Below are positions 25,251 through 33,548 of a stretch of DNA of 64,000 nucleotides, piece after piece. A program made the position numbers and the translations under genes. Source of the DNA: JAZQHR01 sp045540815 (GTDB lineage: Bacteria > Bacillota > Clostridia > UMGS1810); assembly GCA_045540815.1 (NCBI GenBank), contig JAZQHY010000065.1:1-64000 (forward strand), written 5' to 3'. Below the pieces are notes generated by a model. The model saw only the letters and a program-made list of their open reading frames with translations. It was not told the DNA's origin and searched no databases. Positions within the stretch are counted from its first letter, which is position 1; every line of letters starts with the position of its first letter.

Positions 25251-25974
25251 ATATTAAAACATTTATTATGTACCACAGCACAGGTATGAATATTGCCGGA
25301 AGCATATTACCTACTTTGATTTTTGTTATATTAAGCATATTAAGACCGATTACAAAGATGAGTATCGAACCTACAAAATTCATCTGTGACACGACCAAAT
25401 CGTTTAGATATGGCTCGATAAACGATGCAAGAAGAGATATACTGCCCTGATATATCAGCATTGATATAGCAGCAAATCCAACACCTATACCAAGTGTTGA
25501 TGCTAGTATAATAGACATAACACCGTCTATAATCGACTTTGCAAAAAGTATATCATAGTTTCCGGTAAGACCATTTTCCAGTGCACCTACTACTGCCATA
25601 GCACCTATACCAAATATCAAAGTGGCACTTACAAAGCCTTCGGAAAAACTTGATTCATTGGCAAGTCGTTTCATTTTTCTCTCAAAAAAATCTCCAAATT
25701 TTTGAAGAGCATCTTCTATATTCAATATCTCTCCTATTATGGTACCAATCACCATAGACGCTATCATAATTGTAGTATTTGTAGTTTCGATACTTCCGTT
25801 ATTAACGATAAGTCCACCAGACAGTGCTCCTCCGATACCAATAAATAGCACCACAAGTCCGAGAGCATTTAAAAGTGCATCTTTTATTTTTTCTGAAAAA
25901 AACCCTTTAATTATCATTCCAACCGCTGTTCCTATTATGATTAAAACAGCGTTTATAACTGAGCCTGTTATCAT
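25249..25974 (-). CDS. DUF554 family membrane protein (YdfK-like)
   Basis: A 241-residue protein with six to seven membrane spans; GSVINAVLIIIGTAVGMIIKG at the N-terminus, FGIGAMAVVGALENGLTGN and IDGVMSIILASTLGIGVGF are characteristic of DUF554, whose function is not known. Start: ATG at 25974 preceded by GGTGAT. The open frame continues upstream to 26010, but those codons lie in the terminal inverted repeat of the element at 25986-26265 and are not credible coding sequence. The insertion therefore sits immediately upstream of this gene and may carry or displace its promoter. Confidence 0.85.
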   Translation of the reverse strand: MITGSVINAVLIIIGTAVGMIIKGFFSEKIKDALLNALGLVVLFIGIGGALSGGLIVNNGSIETTNTTIMIASMVIGTIIGEILNIEDALQKFGDFFERKMKRLANESSFSEGFVSATLIFGIGAMAVVGALENGLTGNYDILFAKSIIDGVMSIILASTLGIGVGFAAISMLIYQGSISLLASFIEPYLNDLVVSQMNFVGSILIFVIGLNMLNITKIKVGNMLPAIFIPVLWYIINVLI

Positions 25975-25985
25975 ATAAATCACCA

Positions 25986-26265
25986 TATGCCGAGGGAAAT
26001 CAAATCCCACAAGCCTTAAACTTTATTAATTTGCACACCTTCAATTTGTCGTCCTTGAAAGGCGACAGCCTATCTTCGTCCTCCGCATTGAATCTGCACT
26101 AAATTTCTATGCGTTTAAGGTCGAAGAGTTTTAAAACAACAAATTTTGATGGAAGACAAGGAAAAAATTTGCGAATAATACTGACGTATATTCGTAAGTT
26201 TTTCCGTAGTATTACGCGGAATTTGTATTTTAAAACCTTATGGGGTTTGATTCCCCTCGGCATAA
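25986..26265. mobile_element. MITE-like foldback element with TA at both ends
   Basis: The ends are 28-base imperfect inverted repeats (25986-26013 and 26238-26265, four mismatches; outer core ATGCCGAGGG). A TA dinucleotide at each edge (25986-25987, 26264-26265) suits an IS630/mariner-type target duplication. No transposase is encoded. Inside are nested repeats: GTTTTAAAA near 26130 and its complement near 26230, a hairpin at 26047-26067 (TGTCG...CGACA with CCTT/AAGG), and TATTCGT/GCGAATA arms. Size is about 280 bp. It occupies the whole gap between DUF554 and the TepA-like gene. Copy number cannot be judged from one window. Confidence 0.75.
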
Positions 26266-26274
26266 ATGATTTTA

Positions 26275-26979
26275 TCACTTTGACTCATCTTTGTCAATCT
26301 TATCACGCTTTTCCTCTATCATTTTATAAAGAGTTTCAACCGCATCCTCAAGTCCGCCAACAGAATTTATTATGCCATATTCTACAGCCTCTTTTCCAAA
26401 GAGAATTGTACCAACATCGTTAGCGATATTTTCAGTGTTCATCATAAGATTTAAAAAATTTTGTTCTGTAACCTCTGAATTTCTCGTTACAAAATCCACT
26501 ATCCTATCCTGCATTTTGGTAAGGTATTCATATGTTTGGGGTGCACCGATAATCATACCGCTCATACGTATAGGATGTATGGTCATAGTGGCGGAGCGGG
26601 CAATATATGAATATTTTGCCGATACTGCAAGGGGCACGCCTATACTGTGCCCTCCACCAAGAACTAATGATACTGTTGGTTTTTTCATAGTCGCAATCAT
26701 CTCGGAAATTGCAAGACCTGCCTCCACATCACCGCCCATAGTGTTTAAAAGTATAAGCACCCCGTCTATGTCGTCGTTTTCTTCTATAGCCACGAGCTGC
26801 GGTAAAAGGTGCTCATATTTTGTAGTCTTATTTTGCGGCGATAAAATCATATGTCCTTCTATCTGTCCTATTATCGTCAGGCAATGTATATTTCCACGTT
26901 CGTTACGTATTTCTGATGAGCCATATTCTTTTATTTCTTCGTTTTTATTTTCATTGTTATTTTCTATATTATTATCCAT
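26275..26979 (-). CDS. ClpP-class serine peptidase (TepA-like)
   Basis: A 234-residue ClpP-fold protein. After an Asn/Glu-rich N-terminus, NTMGGDVEAGLAISEMI is the ClpP substrate groove, GGGHSIGVPLAVSA carries the nucleophile Ser112, and TMTIHPIRMSG carries His135; the third residue of the triad is not obvious by eye. This is the pattern of TepA/YmfB-type proteins of Bacilli and Clostridia, named for an effect on protein translocation, with cytosolic location. AAGGG ribosome-binding site. It is divergent from sigK; the MITE-like element follows 10 bp after its stop. Confidence 0.82.
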   Translation of the reverse strand: MDNNIENNNENKNEEIKEYGSSEIRNERGNIHCLTIIGQIEGHMILSPQNKTTKYEHLLPQLVAIEENDDIDGVLILLNTMGGDVEAGLAISEMIATMKKPTVSLVLGGGHSIGVPLAVSAKYSYIARSATMTIHPIRMSGMIIGAPQTYEYLTKMQDRIVDFVTRNSEVTEQNFLNLMMNTENIANDVGTILFGKEAVEYGIINSVGGLEDAVETLYKMIEEKRDKIDKDESK

Positions 26980-27037
26980 ATCAAAATTCCCTTTTATAAA
27001 ATTTTATAGATATTATCTGCACAAACTTCAAAGGACA

Positions 27038-27066
27038 TACACAAAAAATTTAAAAATGCATATAAT
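27038..27066 (+). promoter_or_regulatory. Putative sigK promoter
   Basis: TACACA, 17 bp, TATAAT (27061-27066) fits sigma-A; the same place also reads CATATAAT, close to the sigma-E/sigma-K -10 CATACAAT, but a matching sporulation -35 at the right distance is not seen. Which holoenzyme uses it is open. Confidence 0.4.
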
Positions 27067-27096
27067 TTTAAGGTAATAAAATCCGGAGGTGCATTT

Positions 27097-27816
27097 ATGT
27101 CAGCGTTTTTATCCTGTTCAATACTTGCGTGCATAACAAATATATTTTTCTTGATTTCATATGTATCAAATGTAAACTCATTTAAAAAACCGCTTTCACT
27201 AAAAGAGGAGCAGATGTATCTTGAGAGATACAAAAACGGTGACAAAGAAGCAAAAAACATACTTATAGAAAGAAATCTAAGACTGGTGGCACACGTAGTA
27301 AAGAAATATTCAAATCAGAACATAGACACAGACGACCTTATATCAATCGGCACAATTGGTCTTATAAAGGCTATAAACACATATAACTTTGAACGCGGAA
27401 GAAAACTCTCTACATACGCAGCGAAGTGCATTGATAATGAAATACTTATGAGCATACGTTCCAACAAAAAGCACCAAAACGAACTGATGCTTCAGGAGCC
27501 AATCGGTGTTGATAAGGAAGGAAATGAAGTAACGCTTATCGACAAACTAGGAACGGACGACGACGGGATTTTTGAAGAGGTTAATCTTAAAATGCAGATT
27601 ACAGAATTATATAGTGCAATGAAAGAAGTACTGCTTGACAGAGAACAATTTATTATAAAACTTCGTTATGGATTATGTGGTGAAAAATCATTTACCCAAA
27701 AAGAAATAGCTAATATGATGGGAATTTCACGTTCGTATGTATCAAGAATAGAAAAAAAAGCACTAAAAAAACTGCTAAACAGATTTAACGAAAACGAAAC
27801 GGTATCTGATGTTTAG
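27097..27816 (+). CDS. sigK: RNA polymerase sporulation sigma factor K (pro-sigma-K)
   Basis: A 239-residue sigma-70-family factor for late mother-cell transcription. The first about 20 residues are hydrophobic (LACITNIFFLISYVSNVNSF), the pro-sequence removed by SpoIVFB in other spore formers. Then follow region 2 (NLRLVAHVVKKYSNQN, DLISIGTIGLIKAINTY), PIGVDKEGNEVTLIDKLG, and region 4 (TQKEIANMMGISRSYVSRIEKKAL). The coding sequence is continuous, with no skin-type insertion. GGAGGTG, 7-nt spacer. Strand change and gaps on both sides indicate a monocistronic unit. Sigma-E is similar, but the pro-sequence and the PIG.DKEGNE segment favour sigma-K. Confidence 0.93.
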   Translation: MSAFLSCSILACITNIFFLISYVSNVNSFKKPLSLKEEQMYLERYKNGDKEAKNILIERNLRLVAHVVKKYSNQNIDTDDLISIGTIGLIKAINTYNFERGRKLSTYAAKCIDNEILMSIRSNKKHQNELMLQEPIGVDKEGNEVTLIDKLGTDDDGIFEEVNLKMQITELYSAMKEVLLDREQFIIKLRYGLCGEKSFTQKEIANMMGISRSYVSRIEKKALKKLLNRFNENETVSDV

Positions 27817-27828
27817 ACAGATACCGTT
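27798..27828 (+). terminator. Weak hairpin at the sigK 3' end
   Basis: AACGGTATCTG / CAGATACCGTT, 11-bp stem with the stop codon in the 9-nt loop. The sequence after it is ATTGGATTA with no T-run, so termination would be weak or need other factors. Confidence 0.45.
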
Positions 27829-27864
27829 ATTGGATTAATACCTCAAAAAAATCTATGCATTTTA

Positions 27865-27893
27865 TTGTTATTAATAGTTTATTGTGATAAAAT
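27865..27893 (+). promoter_or_regulatory. Promoter of the DUF1287 gene
   Basis: TTGTTA, 17 bp, TAAAAT with TGn extension, 20 bp before the start. Confidence 0.65.
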
Positions 27894-27913
27894 TATTTTA
27901 AGGAGGAATACAA

Positions 27914-28570
27914 ATGATTAAAAAATTTATAAAAGGAATTATAATTGCACTATTTGTTGTTATATTAGTGATAGGAATATATGCATTGTATCAATATAAC
28001 TTTATTCCCCACCTAAAATACACTGACGAAGATTTTGAGATTTCACCTTTAATAAGCTCAATTGATAAAGACGGTGACGGAATAGATGATCAAACCGATA
28101 TTCTTGAAAGTACAAAGAAATACATATCTACAAAGCCACAATACAAAAGTAAATATTACAATGGCGGTTATCCAGATGATGGATATGGTGTATGCACCGA
28201 TGTTGTTGCAATTGCACTTAAAAATTCCGGGTACGACCTAATGAAACTTGTCGACGAGGATATAAGAAAAAACCCTGCTCTATACGGCATAACATCACCT
28301 GATTCGAACATTGATTTTAGAAGAGTAAGAAATCTAAAGGTATATTTTGACAACAATGCAATAAGCCTTACTACCGACACAAGCGAAATAGAGAAATGGC
28401 ATGGCGGAGATATAGTGATATTTCCTGAACATATAGGTATAGTGTCTGACGCAAGGAATTCAAACGGTATTCCGTTTATAATACACCACGCGTGGGCAGG
28501 TCAACCACGATATGAAGAAGATGTACTTAATAGATACGAAATAACCGGTCACTATCGAATTAGTAAATAA
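27914..28570 (+). CDS. DUF1287 family membrane-anchored protein
   Basis: A 218-residue protein with one N-terminal membrane span (about 9-30) and an extracytoplasmic domain. DKDGDGIDDQTD is a calcium-loop-like motif near the anchor; GVCTDVVAIALKNSGYDL, IDFRRVRNLKVYF, GGDIVIFPEHIGIVSD and HHAWAGQ are DUF1287 landmarks. The Cys followed by a late His (HIGIVSD) recalls NlpC/P60-like cysteine hydrolases, which would suggest a cell-wall target, but this is inference. GGAGG ribosome-binding site; terminator follows directly. Confidence 0.82.
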   Translation: MIKKFIKGIIIALFVVILVIGIYALYQYNFIPHLKYTDEDFEISPLISSIDKDGDGIDDQTDILESTKKYISTKPQYKSKYYNGGYPDDGYGVCTDVVAIALKNSGYDLMKLVDEDIRKNPALYGITSPDSNIDFRRVRNLKVYFDNNAISLTTDTSEIEKWHGGDIVIFPEHIGIVSDARNSNGIPFIIHHAWAGQPRYEEDVLNRYEITGHYRISK

Positions 28571-28571
28571 A

Positions 28572-28597
28572 AAAACACCCCTAAGGGTGTTTTTTTA
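28572..28597. terminator. Bidirectional terminator between DUF1287 and SGNH genes
   Basis: AAAACACCC / GGGTGTTTT, 9-bp stem, CTAA loop, flanked by A-run and T-run so that it can serve both convergent genes; it overlaps the SGNH stop region. Confidence 0.88.
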
Positions 28598-29662
28598 TTT
28601 TATAACATCTTTTATAATCTCATAAAATTTTCTTGCCATAAAGTGAAAGCCAAGGTCGTTTGGATGCGTTTTATCAACCATACAGTCATCGCGGTATTCA
28701 TCAGGGAAAAATGTTTGTCCGTCTATAAAATACACATTTTTGTCACCATTTTTAAGTGCATTTTTATATGTAGTATATATAACATCTCTTCGAGCCTTTA
28801 TATTTTCTTCTGTGTCAAGATTTCCCGGTTTTGATGCAAATATCACAGGGATATCAGGGTGTTTTGCTCTAACTTTTTTAAACATTTTTTCGTGTGTTTC
28901 AGAAAGGTATTTAGCATCAGGTGCGTTGTGATCATAGTCATATACAAACACACTCATATCCATATTGGCAACATAATCGGCAATAATATCCTCTGCCTTT
29001 CCACTACCTGAAAAACCAAGGTTAATATAATCAGCATCAAGCCATCTTGAGATCATTTCCAGATACGAATTTGATGGTTTAGACGCAACTCCGCCCTGTG
29101 TGATAGATGAGCCGTAATACACAATAGGCTTTTGGTACTTATACTTATTACCTTCACAAAGACTTGCATCTGGCTCAAGGCCTACACGCAAAGTTTCAAC
29201 CCCATTATAAAGCGGGAAATTTAAAAGAATATCCTTTTCATCATTATTACCAAAATGCAATATTGCTTCGTAATCATAGTCAACCTGTGCCGCCTTTATG
29301 GTCGGTGCAAAAAGTCTTTTAAATATGCCATTGGCATATATATCAAAACACGAAGTCGAACCAAACGGCATATGATACATAAGGGCATCCTTGCTTGAAT
29401 ATGTAAGTTTAACCTTTAAAGCAACAAACTCTGAATTTGTCTTAAACCTTACTCTGCCACCTGCGGTATGTTTATACAAATGTGCAACACCATCATTGGT
29501 ATTTAATCCTATCTCGTCAGGAAGACGTTTAAACACATCTTCTGTCTCGGGATTATAAAGTCCATAAATTTTAAACGGTGCTTTTCTGACATCGTAAAAT
29601 TTCACATCAATATCGCCGAGTGTATCGGCTTTCATATTTACATCAACATCTTCAATTCTCAT
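28595..29662 (-). CDS. SGNH/GDSL hydrolase with N-terminal beta-sandwich
   Basis: A 355-residue cytoplasmic-looking protein (no signal peptide). Residues 1-165 form the SGNH N-terminal beta domain; from about 178 the hydrolase begins: YYGSSITQGG with the catalytic Ser186, the oxyanion Gly in LGFSGSG, and the catalytic pair DKTHPNDLGFHFMA near 330. Block layout fits the SGNH_hydro_3 group, likely acetyl or acyl esterases acting on carbohydrates. GGGGAG ribosome-binding site. Its 5' neighbour is the AEC transporter 16 bp upstream, suggesting one transcript. Confidence 0.85.
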   Translation of the reverse strand: MRIEDVDVNMKADTLGDIDVKFYDVRKAPFKIYGLYNPETEDVFKRLPDEIGLNTNDGVAHLYKHTAGGRVRFKTNSEFVALKVKLTYSSKDALMYHMPFGSTSCFDIYANGIFKRLFAPTIKAAQVDYDYEAILHFGNNDEKDILLNFPLYNGVETLRVGLEPDASLCEGNKYKYQKPIVYYGSSITQGGVASKPSNSYLEMISRWLDADYINLGFSGSGKAEDIIADYVANMDMSVFVYDYDHNAPDAKYLSETHEKMFKKVRAKHPDIPVIFASKPGNLDTEENIKARRDVIYTTYKNALKNGDKNVYFIDGQTFFPDEYRDDCMVDKTHPNDLGFHFMARKFYEIIKDVIK

Positions 29663-29677
29663 ATCTATCTCCCCTTT

Positions 29678-30646
29678 TTATAATAGCACTACAAACACAA
29701 GGTACATAACAGGTAATGTTGCAATCGCAAGTACATTAGAGATTGTTGCCATAGATGCCCCTGTTTTTGTATCACCGCCATATGCTGATGGATAAACAAT
29801 TGTATTTAATCCAAGCGGTGCGGCAAACGCTATAAGCACAAATACAAGTATTTCAACGCTTGTACCAATTAATTTTAAAATAAGTATCATAACAGACGGA
29901 ATTATCACAAGTCTAAAAGCACTTGTAAGATAAACTTTTTTGTTTGTTAAAAGCTCTTTCAAACTATATCCACCTATTACAAAGCCTGCAAGAATCATTG
30001 CGACAGGGCCCTGGCAAGTTCCGGCATTATTAAAAGCCGTCATCAAAAACTCAGGAACAAACTTAGCTAATCCTGTAATACCAAGTACAATACCTGCAAC
30101 CAGTGCAATAACAGGCGGATTTATAAGTCCTTTTTTTAGGCTTTCAAGTATGGTGATACCTTTCTCTTTTGGTATAAGCACGTATAGTCCCCACGTCTGA
30201 CAGGCAATAACAGGAAACATACTGAAAAGCAGATATTTAAAAAGCATTTCCTCTCCCCATACTCCGAGTATAAGAAAATTGCCAAAATAACTTATATTAC
30301 CAAAAGCCAATCCATATTTAAAAATATTTTTCTGGTATGAAAGCTCAGATGATTTTTTAGGATTTCTTACAAATAGTTTAGATAGCGGATATGAAAGTAA
30401 AACAGCAGTCAGCGCCACACCAAGTCCGTAAAGTATTAATACATAGTTTTCCTTAAATGTTTCGACTGTGCATCTGTTCATCTGGGTATATAGCGAAAGT
30501 GCTGGTGTAACTATGTACAAAAGTACCCTTGACAAAACTGCGTGAGCATTGTCGGCAATAATGTTTTTCTTTTTAAGTATAAATCCCGCAATTATAAAGC
30601 TGAACATAGTCAGCATTTGTTTAAGTGTAAGTATAAATATTTCCAT
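29678..30646 (-). CDS. AEC (auxin efflux carrier) family transporter
   Basis: A 322-residue membrane protein with about ten spans in two five-helix halves. The AEC/PIN-like layout is visible: FIIAGFILKKKNIIADNAHAVLSRVLLYIVTPAL in the first helices, conserved FGNISYFGNFLILGVWGEE mid-protein, and ILAGFVIGGYSL leading the second half. In bacteria these proteins move organic acids such as malate; substrate here unknown. AGGAGA ribosome-binding site. It precedes the SGNH gene by 16 bp. Confidence 0.85.
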   Translation of the reverse strand: MEIFILTLKQMLTMFSFIIAGFILKKKNIIADNAHAVLSRVLLYIVTPALSLYTQMNRCTVETFKENYVLILYGLGVALTAVLLSYPLSKLFVRNPKKSSELSYQKNIFKYGLAFGNISYFGNFLILGVWGEEMLFKYLLFSMFPVIACQTWGLYVLIPKEKGITILESLKKGLINPPVIALVAGIVLGITGLAKFVPEFLMTAFNNAGTCQGPVAMILAGFVIGGYSLKELLTNKKVYLTSAFRLVIIPSVMILILKLIGTSVEILVFVLIAFAAPLGLNTIVYPSAYGGDTKTGASMATISNVLAIATLPVMYLVFVVLL

Positions 30647-30734
30647 TGTTTTCTCCTATAATATGAAACATACTCTATAATAGAGCATATTTCATATTAT
30701 AGCACACAAAAAAATTATTTCAAGACATATTTTT

Positions 30735-31586
30735 CTATTTTTGAAGTATATCCTTAAAAAAATCTGCCGATGACTTTCCATGCGGTCTGTTCACTCTTTT
30801 AAGCCTGTATAAATCAGGACTTTCACGCGATATGCTACTATATCCACTCTCTGACGATATAGACGCCTTATACCCCATCTCCTTTAACACCATAATTGAT
30901 TCTGGAGATATATAGCCAAACGGATATGTAAATGCAGTAGGCTTATAGCCTGTATTTTCATATATAAGCATATCGGTTTTATGAAGGTCGCCATATAACA
31001 TTCGTTGATAATCTTCTACAGATTCACCTGAAAGCTTTCTTGCGCCCTTTCTGTGTTCTAAGCTGTGCAAATCATACGAATGGTTTTGAAGTTCCACAAG
31101 TCCTGAATCAGCCATTTCTTTAGCTTGCTCCCACGTTATATGCGTGTAATACGCGTTTTCCTCGCCTGTTTCTGAATACTGTTCGGAATATTTGCCTATA
31201 AGCGAAAAAACTGCCTTTGTATCATACTTTTTAAGTATTGGATATGCATACAGATAATTGTTATAATAACCATCATCAAATGTAATTAAAATCGGTTTTT
31301 CAGGAAGTGGCGTTCCTTTTTCTACATATGCAATTAAGTCGGATATAAACACACCTGTATAGCCGTTATCCTTTAGATATTTTATATCTTCTTCAAACTG
31401 CATAGGTGTTATAACGTATTTTCCCAAACGAGATGGGTCTTTAAGTATCCCATGATACATCACACCCGGTATTTTAATGTCGTCTATTACCCCTGAAACA
31501 TTTACTGTTTTTTCATATTTTCCAAAAATATACACCACACAAATAAGTAAATATATGCACAGTACCACTATCTTTTTATATTTCAT
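30735..31586 (-). CDS. Polysaccharide deacetylase family protein (NodB domain), membrane-anchored
   Basis: A 283-residue protein with an N-terminal anchor (KIVVLCIYLLICVVYIFG) and an extracellular CE4/NodB domain: VPGVMYHGI, the catalytic ITFDDGYYNN with Asp-Asp, NHSYDLHSL providing the His ligands (HxxxxH), AFTYPFGYIS, and a late motif YKASISSESGYS. It removes N-acetyl groups from glycans such as peptidoglycan. ATG at 31586 is used; the in-frame GTG at 31595 is in GGGTGAG. It stands alone between a terminator and the AEC gene. Confidence 0.87.
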   Translation of the reverse strand: MKYKKIVVLCIYLLICVVYIFGKYEKTVNVSGVIDDIKIPGVMYHGILKDPSRLGKYVITPMQFEEDIKYLKDNGYTGVFISDLIAYVEKGTPLPEKPILITFDDGYYNNYLYAYPILKKYDTKAVFSLIGKYSEQYSETGEENAYYTHITWEQAKEMADSGLVELQNHSYDLHSLEHRKGARKLSGESVEDYQRMLYGDLHKTDMLIYENTGYKPTAFTYPFGYISPESIMVLKEMGYKASISSESGYSSISRESPDLYRLKRVNRPHGKSSADFFKDILQK

Positions 31587-31631
31587 ATATCTCACCCGTA
31601 TAATATACGTTTGAAACGCCTTTTTATTACA

Positions 31632-31661
31632 AATAAAAAAGAGCGAAGAATTTTCGCTCTT
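31632..31661 (-). terminator. Terminator of the rnf-mnmA transcript
   Basis: AAGAGCGAA / TTCGCTCTT, 5-nt loop, then TTTTTTATTTG on the minus strand, 6 bp after mnmA. Confidence 0.88.
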
Positions 31662-31667
31662 AATATA

Positions 31668-32726
31668 TCATTCTAAAATTGTAGCTCCGCCAACGAGCTT
31701 ATCACCGTCATAAAATACAACTGCCTGTCCAGGTGTAACCGCCCTTTGCGGATTATCAAAATCAACTCTTATTCTTCCATTTTCTATAGGACATACTGTG
31801 CACGGCACTTCTGTCTGATTATAACGCACCTTGCATTTTACATTTATTGGCTCTGTAAGTTTTTCAAATAAAATGAAATTAGGCTTGTCTGCTATAAGTG
31901 ATTCTTTGTATTCTGTACCCTTTTCGCCAAGAATTACAGCGTTGTTTTTTGCGTCAATTTTCACAACAAACATCGGCTTACCAAATGCTCCAAGCCCTTT
32001 TCGCTGACCGACCGTATAATGTATAATACCGCGATGCTTTCCTATAACATTGCCGTTAACGTCTAAAAAATCGCCTTCAGGGAGCTTTTTTCCTATTCTT
32101 CGCTCGATAAATCCTGCGTAATCATTATCCGCTACAAAGCAGATTTCCTGACTATCTGGCTTGTTGGCAACTTCTATACCAATTTCTTGTGCTATTTTCC
32201 TTATTTCATCCTTTTCATAGTCGCCAAGAGGCATTATGATATGAGAAAGCTGATGCTGAGTCATATTATAAAGCACATAAGTCTGATCCTTTGCATCGGT
32301 TTTGGATTTTTTTAATAGATATCTTTCAAATACATCGTCATATGATATGCGGGCGTAATGTCCCGTAGCAATATAATCTATACCCATAGATTCTGCTTTT
32401 TTCAGCATAGCATCAAATTTTATGTGTTTATTACACGCAATGCACGGATTAGGCGTTCTGCCATTTAAATATTCATCTGTAAAGTAGTCTATGACATTTT
32501 TTTCGAACAAGTCCTTAAAATCAAATACATAAAAAGGAATACCAAGCTTATCAGCAACTTTTTTTGCATCTTCGACTGCGGATAAGCTATTGCATCCGTC
32601 ATCGCATTTTTCCTGCCACAAATTTAAGGTAACACCCACAACGTCATATCCCTGTTTTTTCAAAAGATATGCTGCAACAGAGGAATCAACTCCGCCGCTC
32701 ATACCAAGCATTACTTTTTTACCCAA
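31668..32726 (-). CDS. mnmA: tRNA-specific 2-thiouridylase MnmA
   Basis: A 352-residue PP-loop enzyme that makes 2-thiouridine at U34 of Lys, Glu and Gln tRNAs. Seen: the PP-loop SGGVDSS, the catalytic Cys in NPCIACNKHIKF, the second catalytic Cys in SQEICFVADNDY, the YTVGQRKGLG tRNA-binding segment, and the C-terminal beta barrel. The start codon is TTG at 32724-32726, 9 nt after AGGAG; the ATG nearby is out of frame. It follows rnfB by only 18 bp and shares its terminator, so it appears to be the last gene of the Rnf operon. Confidence 0.95.
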   Translation of the reverse strand: MGKKVMLGMSGGVDSSVAAYLLKKQGYDVVGVTLNLWQEKCDDGCNSLSAVEDAKKVADKLGIPFYVFDFKDLFEKNVIDYFTDEYLNGRTPNPCIACNKHIKFDAMLKKAESMGIDYIATGHYARISYDDVFERYLLKKSKTDAKDQTYVLYNMTQHQLSHIIMPLGDYEKDEIRKIAQEIGIEVANKPDSQEICFVADNDYAGFIERRIGKKLPEGDFLDVNGNVIGKHRGIIHYTVGQRKGLGAFGKPMFVVKIDAKNNAVILGEKGTEYKESLIADKPNFILFEKLTEPINVKCKVRYNQTEVPCTVCPIENGRIRVDFDNPQRAVTPGQAVVFYDGDKLVGGATILE

Positions 32727-32744
32727 TGCTCATTTCTCCTATGT

Positions 32745-33536
32745 TTATATATTTACTATTATCTTCTTTGGACACGCTTCTATGCACGCTCCACAATTTG
32801 TACATTTAACGATGTCAACCTTTGCAAGATTGTCATTTACATCTATTGCACCTGCTTCGCATTTCTTTGTACAAAGTTTGCATCCTATACACCCGTTTGA
32901 ACATATATCTTTTACGATAACGCCCTTATCCTTTGAATTACATTTTACAAAAGCTGATTTAGTATCGTAAGGAACAAGCGATATAAGTCCCTTTGGACAT
33001 GCGTTTGCACACGCGCCGCAGCCTGTACATTTTTCTTTATCAACTTTTGCAACGCCATCTACAACTGAAATTGCTCCAAATTTACAAGCATTTACACAGC
33101 TTCCAAGTCCCATACAGCCGTATTCACAAGCCTTTGGTCCACCCGCAAGTCTTACTGCTGCTTCACACGAATGTGTACCTTCGTATATGTATTTATCCTT
33201 TGCGGCGTCACAAGTGCCGTTGCATGCAACTACTGCATATTTCCTTACTATCTCGCCCATTTCGGTGCCCATTATGTTAGCAATAGCTTTAGCTTTATCA
33301 GCTGTCATAAGATTACAACGAGTTGCATCTACGCCGTTTTCAACTATTTCCTTTGCAAATGCACTGCAGCCTGCGTATCCGCAACCGCCGCAGTTTGCGC
33401 CAGGTAGTATTTCTGTAATCTGGTCTATTCTTTCGTCACTATCCACTTTAAACACAATTGATGCAAATGCAAGTATTGCACCAAACACAAGTCCCATAGC
33501 ACCTACAGCCAAAGCAGGTATTAGTATACTGTTCAT
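32745..33536 (-). CDS. rnfB: Rnf complex subunit RnfB (iron-sulfur protein)
   Basis: A 263-residue subunit with an N-terminal membrane span (IPALAVGAMGLVFGAILAFA), a 4Fe-4S domain (ILPGANCGGCGYAGCSAFA) and a run of ferredoxin motifs: CMGLGSCVNACKFG, CTGCGACANACPKG, CIGCKLCTKKCEAG and CTNCGACIEACPKK. It accepts electrons from ferredoxin and passes them into the Rnf complex (ferredoxin:NAD+ oxidoreductase, ion-pumping). GGAGGTG ribosome-binding site. It is the last of the rnfCDGEAB genes, 12 bp after rnfA. Confidence 0.96.
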   Translation of the reverse strand: MNSILIPALAVGAMGLVFGAILAFASIVFKVDSDERIDQITEILPGANCGGCGYAGCSAFAKEIVENGVDATRCNLMTADKAKAIANIMGTEMGEIVRKYAVVACNGTCDAAKDKYIYEGTHSCEAAVRLAGGPKACEYGCMGLGSCVNACKFGAISVVDGVAKVDKEKCTGCGACANACPKGLISLVPYDTKSAFVKCNSKDKGVIVKDICSNGCIGCKLCTKKCEAGAIDVNDNLAKVDIVKCTNCGACIEACPKKIIVNI

Positions 33537-33548
33537 AAATTACACCTC

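Noticed and set aside
25975..26010. N-terminal extension of the DUF554 protein
   Set aside because: These codons lie in the gap and terminal repeat of the MITE-like element; the ATG at 25974 has its own ribosome-binding site.
26372..27076. A 234-codon open frame on the plus strand opposite the TepA-like gene
   Set aside because: It is antisense to a gene with clear ClpP-family motifs and a good ribosome-binding site; its product is low-complexity with no recognisable domain.
27097..27816. skin-type insertion in sigK
   Set aside because: The reading frame is continuous and of normal length.
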